Of a DNA stretch of 64,000 nucleotides, positions 61,115 to 64,000 are shown in pieces. The position numbers were made by a program, and so were the translations under genes. Each line of letters opens with the position of its first letter. The first letter of the stretch is position 1. A model generated the notes under the pieces. That model was not told the DNA's origin, made no database searches, and saw nothing but the letters and a program-made list of their open reading frames with translations. The stretch is taken from the NCBI GenBank assembly GCA_016584305.1, contig JACEEZ010026205.1, positions 107,501-171,500 of the forward strand, written 5' to 3'. The stretch is from Chionoecetes opilio (lineage: Eukaryota; Arthropoda; Malacostraca; Decapoda; Majidae).

Positions 61115-61655
61115 CATGTTGGAGCATCCCTGCACTTACACACAAAAGTGCACTTCAACCCATTCAGTAGCGGAGCAAACTGACGGTCGACACGTCCTTC
61201 TGCTGTGCATGGAATGAATTCAAGACGACATCTGGGCTGGTAACCCCTCCTCGGGTTTTGAGCGAACCGCCATCCGAGTTCCCAGCCATGTCCTGCTGAT
61301 GGTGCTGGGGCGTCTGGAGGTTTTCAAGGCTGCGTGCCGAAAACCGCCTGATAGTTTTGGGGCCCCAAGCGTATGCTGCATCAAAGGGGTCTCAAAAAGG
61401 GGCAATTGTCCAGATTCGTCTGGGCCCTTCTTTGCACAAACATGTATAAAGGAGTGAATTGCACCGACATCTTCGTGTTCCTGGGGTACAGCTGCACGTG
61501 AAAGGCCGAAAGCTATTGAAACGTCTGTTGGGAATTCCACGAAGATCCCCGATCTGTGAAAGCTTGAAGATACAGATCTTCGTTGCACAAGCTTCAAAAA
61601 CCTTTTAAACTTTTTCCTGGCTAGCCAGAGCACTAACAGTGTCACACCCCTCCAT
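61115..61655 (-). pseudogene. Remnant of a GCDTVSA-type uncharacterised protein
   Basis: Near 61649-61626 the minus strand encodes GCDTVSALAS. A broken frame follows (KFKRFLKLVQ, CAKKGPDESGQLPLFETPLM, GGFRHAALKTSR). The end reads LKCTFVCKCRD at about 61160-61130. From memory, a widespread metazoan family of unknown function has SGCDTVSAF-like, then ARxxLF...PPT...QH, then a Cys-rich tail with LxCTxLCxC. The order here agrees, though each block needs frame changes. Only the C-terminal portion remains, which fits a deletion derivative of a larger mobile element. Confidence 0.45.
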
Positions 61656-61689
61656 GCTGAAACCCTGGGATGCCTGCAAAACCCGACCC

Positions 61690-62490
61690 CCAAAAATTTT
61701 AATTTGGAAGATCATACCGGGGTTATTTGACTAAAACTGACGTTCAAGAAAACCCCCGCTTGCTTATTAGGAATTACTCGTATGGGTTAAAAACAGCTCC
61801 TACTCTTTCCAAAACCCATTTAATAATAATTATATAAATTGGCGGCCATTTTAAAAAAACAAGATGGCCCCCAAAGTGCAAAATTTCTATTACAATTTCC
61901 GCCTGCTTATTAGATATCGTATGGTGTTAAAATCCTCTCCGTACGACATTCCTAACTTGCGTTTATCGTCAGAATAGATAATGCCAGCGGCGGCCTAAGT
62001 CTTTTATGCCTCTTTACATATATTTGTTTGTAAACTCGTGGTGGATGATATGTTGTACTTGTTGAGTTATTTTTATAGACAGATAAACGGTGTAGCAAAA
62101 TGCATAATTTGGAAAATCATACCAGTGTTGTTTCACTAAAAAAAGTACAAGTCTAATAATAAAATATTGAAAAATATATGATTTTTTTTCGATAATTGAT
62201 TTTTATAATAATTAATCTATAACAAAATGCTTCATATTATTTTTCATTTAGACGGTACACATTGGACGTATATTTAGTCGTCAACCGCACATCGATAGCT
62301 AGTATAGAAGTCCAGATACACGTGCAACAATGTACCCCACCAAATGGGCATTTTCGAGCTGGGTGGTTTCAAAGATGGCGTCCATCCGGGCACTAAGCTA
62401 CCGTTCTCAGATGTCCATCACACCTTTTCTGACACTTGAGACATTGGTCTAATGGAAAATCATAATGAGAATTACTGCGCTCAGGGCTCG
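61690..62490 (-). repeat. Right inverted arm
   Basis: It pairs with 60205-60985. The outer end at about 62490 lies exactly where LINE ORF1 reading stops being LINE-like. Inside the arm two diverged copies of one unit (GGCCATTTTAAAAAAACAAG, CTTATTAG) follow each other. Confidence 0.75.
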
Positions 62491-63208
62491 CAGCCGGTGT
62501 AGGCGTGTTTTCTTGATGAACGTTCACACCACGTCTGTGTTGTATGACAACAGACTTAAGTGGGAGTGGCTTATCAGACGTCCACCAGGCCTGTGAGGTT
62601 TGATTTGTGGCAGTGTGTTTTTGCCACTGGCGGTCAATCCATTCAGGCTTAGCGCTTGTGGCAATGGTTCTGGTGTCAAGCTCTTCAAGGCTGGACTTGG
62701 TTACTGCTATGTTGTCAATAAAGTCCAGGATGGTTACTACAGCGTCTCTCTGCTGGGCGATACGCTGGGATGTCGTATCAAAAAAGCCGAGGATGCTGTT
62801 TTTTCGTCGTAGCTCTCCTCTTAACTCCCTGATGATTTTGACTAGAGCTCCGGGCTCTAATTGCTGCAGGTCTTCATAATCATCATCATCGGCAGTGAGA
62901 AATTCAGTGGAGGCAGCATCGGAAGGCTCAGTCTCACCCTGTGATGGGTGTGCAACTGCTTCCTGGAAGACCACGGGGGCCGAGATCCTCACAGCCTCGC
63001 GTAGAACACTGACTTGACAGCAGTCGAGTGTTGTGTTGGTGTTGAGACAGCTGGTATGGGCGATGTTGGGGCAATCACCTCCTGAGCAGTCAGCGACTGA
63101 TTTATCGGTGGTTGTCTTGCCACAGACTGCACACCAACGACCAGGTGTGTATCCAGGTAGGCCGCGGGGCCGTGCGATGAGGTGGTGGTGACTTACATCA
63201 CCAGTCAT
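62490..63208 (-). pseudogene. LINE ORF1, N-terminal part with PHD-like zinc finger
   Basis: It starts MTGDVSHHHLIARPRGLPGY and carries a Cys/His array WCAVCGKTTTDK, CSGGDCPNIAHTSC (PHD-like, about residues 25-55). An acidic linker (DDDDYEDLQQLE) and a coiled-coil helix (KIIRELRGELRRKN, SSLEEL) follow, ending near NVHQENTPTPAASPER. The open frame runs on to 62393, but the last residues come from the inserted element's arm. PHD fingers are known in ORF1 of some CR1-group LINEs. The continuation of the same LINE is at 60204 downward. The protein is cut by the insertion, so the copy is non-functional although this part is free of frameshifts. Confidence 0.65.
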
Positions 63209-63558
63209 AGTCGCAGCGCGGGTTGTGGTGTGAGGCAGTACGGGTGGTGGTGGTGGTGGTGGCGTGGTGACGTGCCGCAGTGCTTGTCACTTGTCAGGCA
63301 GGGAGGCAGGTTGGGAGGGGGAGGGAGTACTGTCTTTGCAAACGGGAGGCTGGCTGGTGTTATTTCACCCAGAGTTGAGTTCTCTCTGCAGATCCTCCAG
63401 GAAGCTGGGACAGTACCAAAGTGAGAGAAAGGGAGGAAAAAATGGGAAAAAAAGAACAGCGATGGCAGAGAAATCGAAAGTGGTGGTGGTGGATTGTGGT
63501 GGACGGGCGCGCGGGGTCACTGTATCGGTGTTGATAGGTGACTATCGGGGCTGACCGG

Positions 63559-63566
63559 TGACGTCA
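63559..63566. promoter_or_regulatory. CRE palindrome TGACGTCA
   Basis: A perfect cAMP-response element (GGTGACGTCACGG) upstream of the LINE ORF1 start on the minus strand. It could be part of the LINE's internal promoter or chance. Confidence 0.25.
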
Positions 63567-63582
63567 CGGCGTGATTTTTTTT

Positions 63583-64000
<418 letters not shown>

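Larger units (their letters stand above)
60205..62490. mobile_element. 2.3 kb element with inverted arms of about 780 bp
   Basis: The left arm (60205-60985) and right arm (61690-62490) are reverse complements with many small differences. Shared blocks include ATTCTCATTATGATTTTCC, CGAAAATGCCCATTTGGTGG, TAGCTATCGATGTGCG, CACCGTTTATCTGTCTATAA and TCCACCACGAGTT. The centre holds a coding remnant. LINE ORF1 sequence on the minus strand stops at one edge and resumes at the other, so the element is an insertion. A target duplication is not clear because the left junction is noisy. The long arms suggest a foldback-type or long-TIR DNA transposon. Confidence 0.7.

Overview
This window is eukaryotic and most likely from a decapod crustacean. 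That is an inference from three things: very dense simple repeats of GA, CA, TCC, CAGA and GATA type, several families of non-LTR retrotransposons together with Helitrons, and exons that read as an arthropod NMDA-type glutamate receptor. No bacterial operons, rRNA genes or complete tRNA genes are visible. Most long open frames are translations of microsatellites.

Host gene. The minus strand carries exons of the amino-terminal ligand-binding region of a GluN2-type (Nmdar2-like) receptor. Four exons have clean splice sites and matching phases: 42561-42413, 40844-40761, 18542-18356 and 12748-12604. They join into about 188 continuous residues across introns of 1.6, 22.2 and 5.6 kb. Two further stretches, near 54.3 kb and 43.4 kb, look like upstream exons of the same region but are broken by indels. 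The last exon appears again, damaged, at 8.7-8.9 kb. That copy lies in a block (about 8.35-12.35 kb) repeated at 12.35-14.69 kb, with a single N exactly at the junction, so it is probably a false duplication made of two unmerged alleles. The receptor is therefore partial: its start and its channel part lie outside the window.

Layout. 0-8 kb: a Helitron, an interrupted minisatellite, a long CA field and LINE pieces set inside TCC microsatellites. 8.3-14.7 kb: the duplicated block. 14.7-16.2 kb: low-quality pyrimidine-rich sequence. 16.7-19.1 kb: a CpG-rich block and a receptor exon. 19.3-25.4 kb: a TA-flanked MITE, a hAT MITE in a GT tract and two large minisatellites. 25.8-33.2 kb: a segment bounded by inverted repeats of about 400 bp, holding an intact 480-codon intronless frame of unknown function and a nested RNase H-bearing LINE. 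34.5-39.6 kb: a nest of LINE, SINE and Helitron copies. 40.8-43.5 kb: receptor exons, a minisatellite full of AGGTCA direct repeats and a Harbinger-like MITE. 44.4-49.2 kb: a nearly full-length CR1-like LINE. 50.7-53 kb: a LINE piece and a T/G base-calling collapse. 56.7-63.2 kb: a decayed LINE split by a 2.3 kb element with very long inverted arms.

The only apparently intact long coding frame is the 480-codon one. Everything else is split exons or decayed mobile DNA. Single-base indels are so common that frameshifts should not be taken as real without read support.
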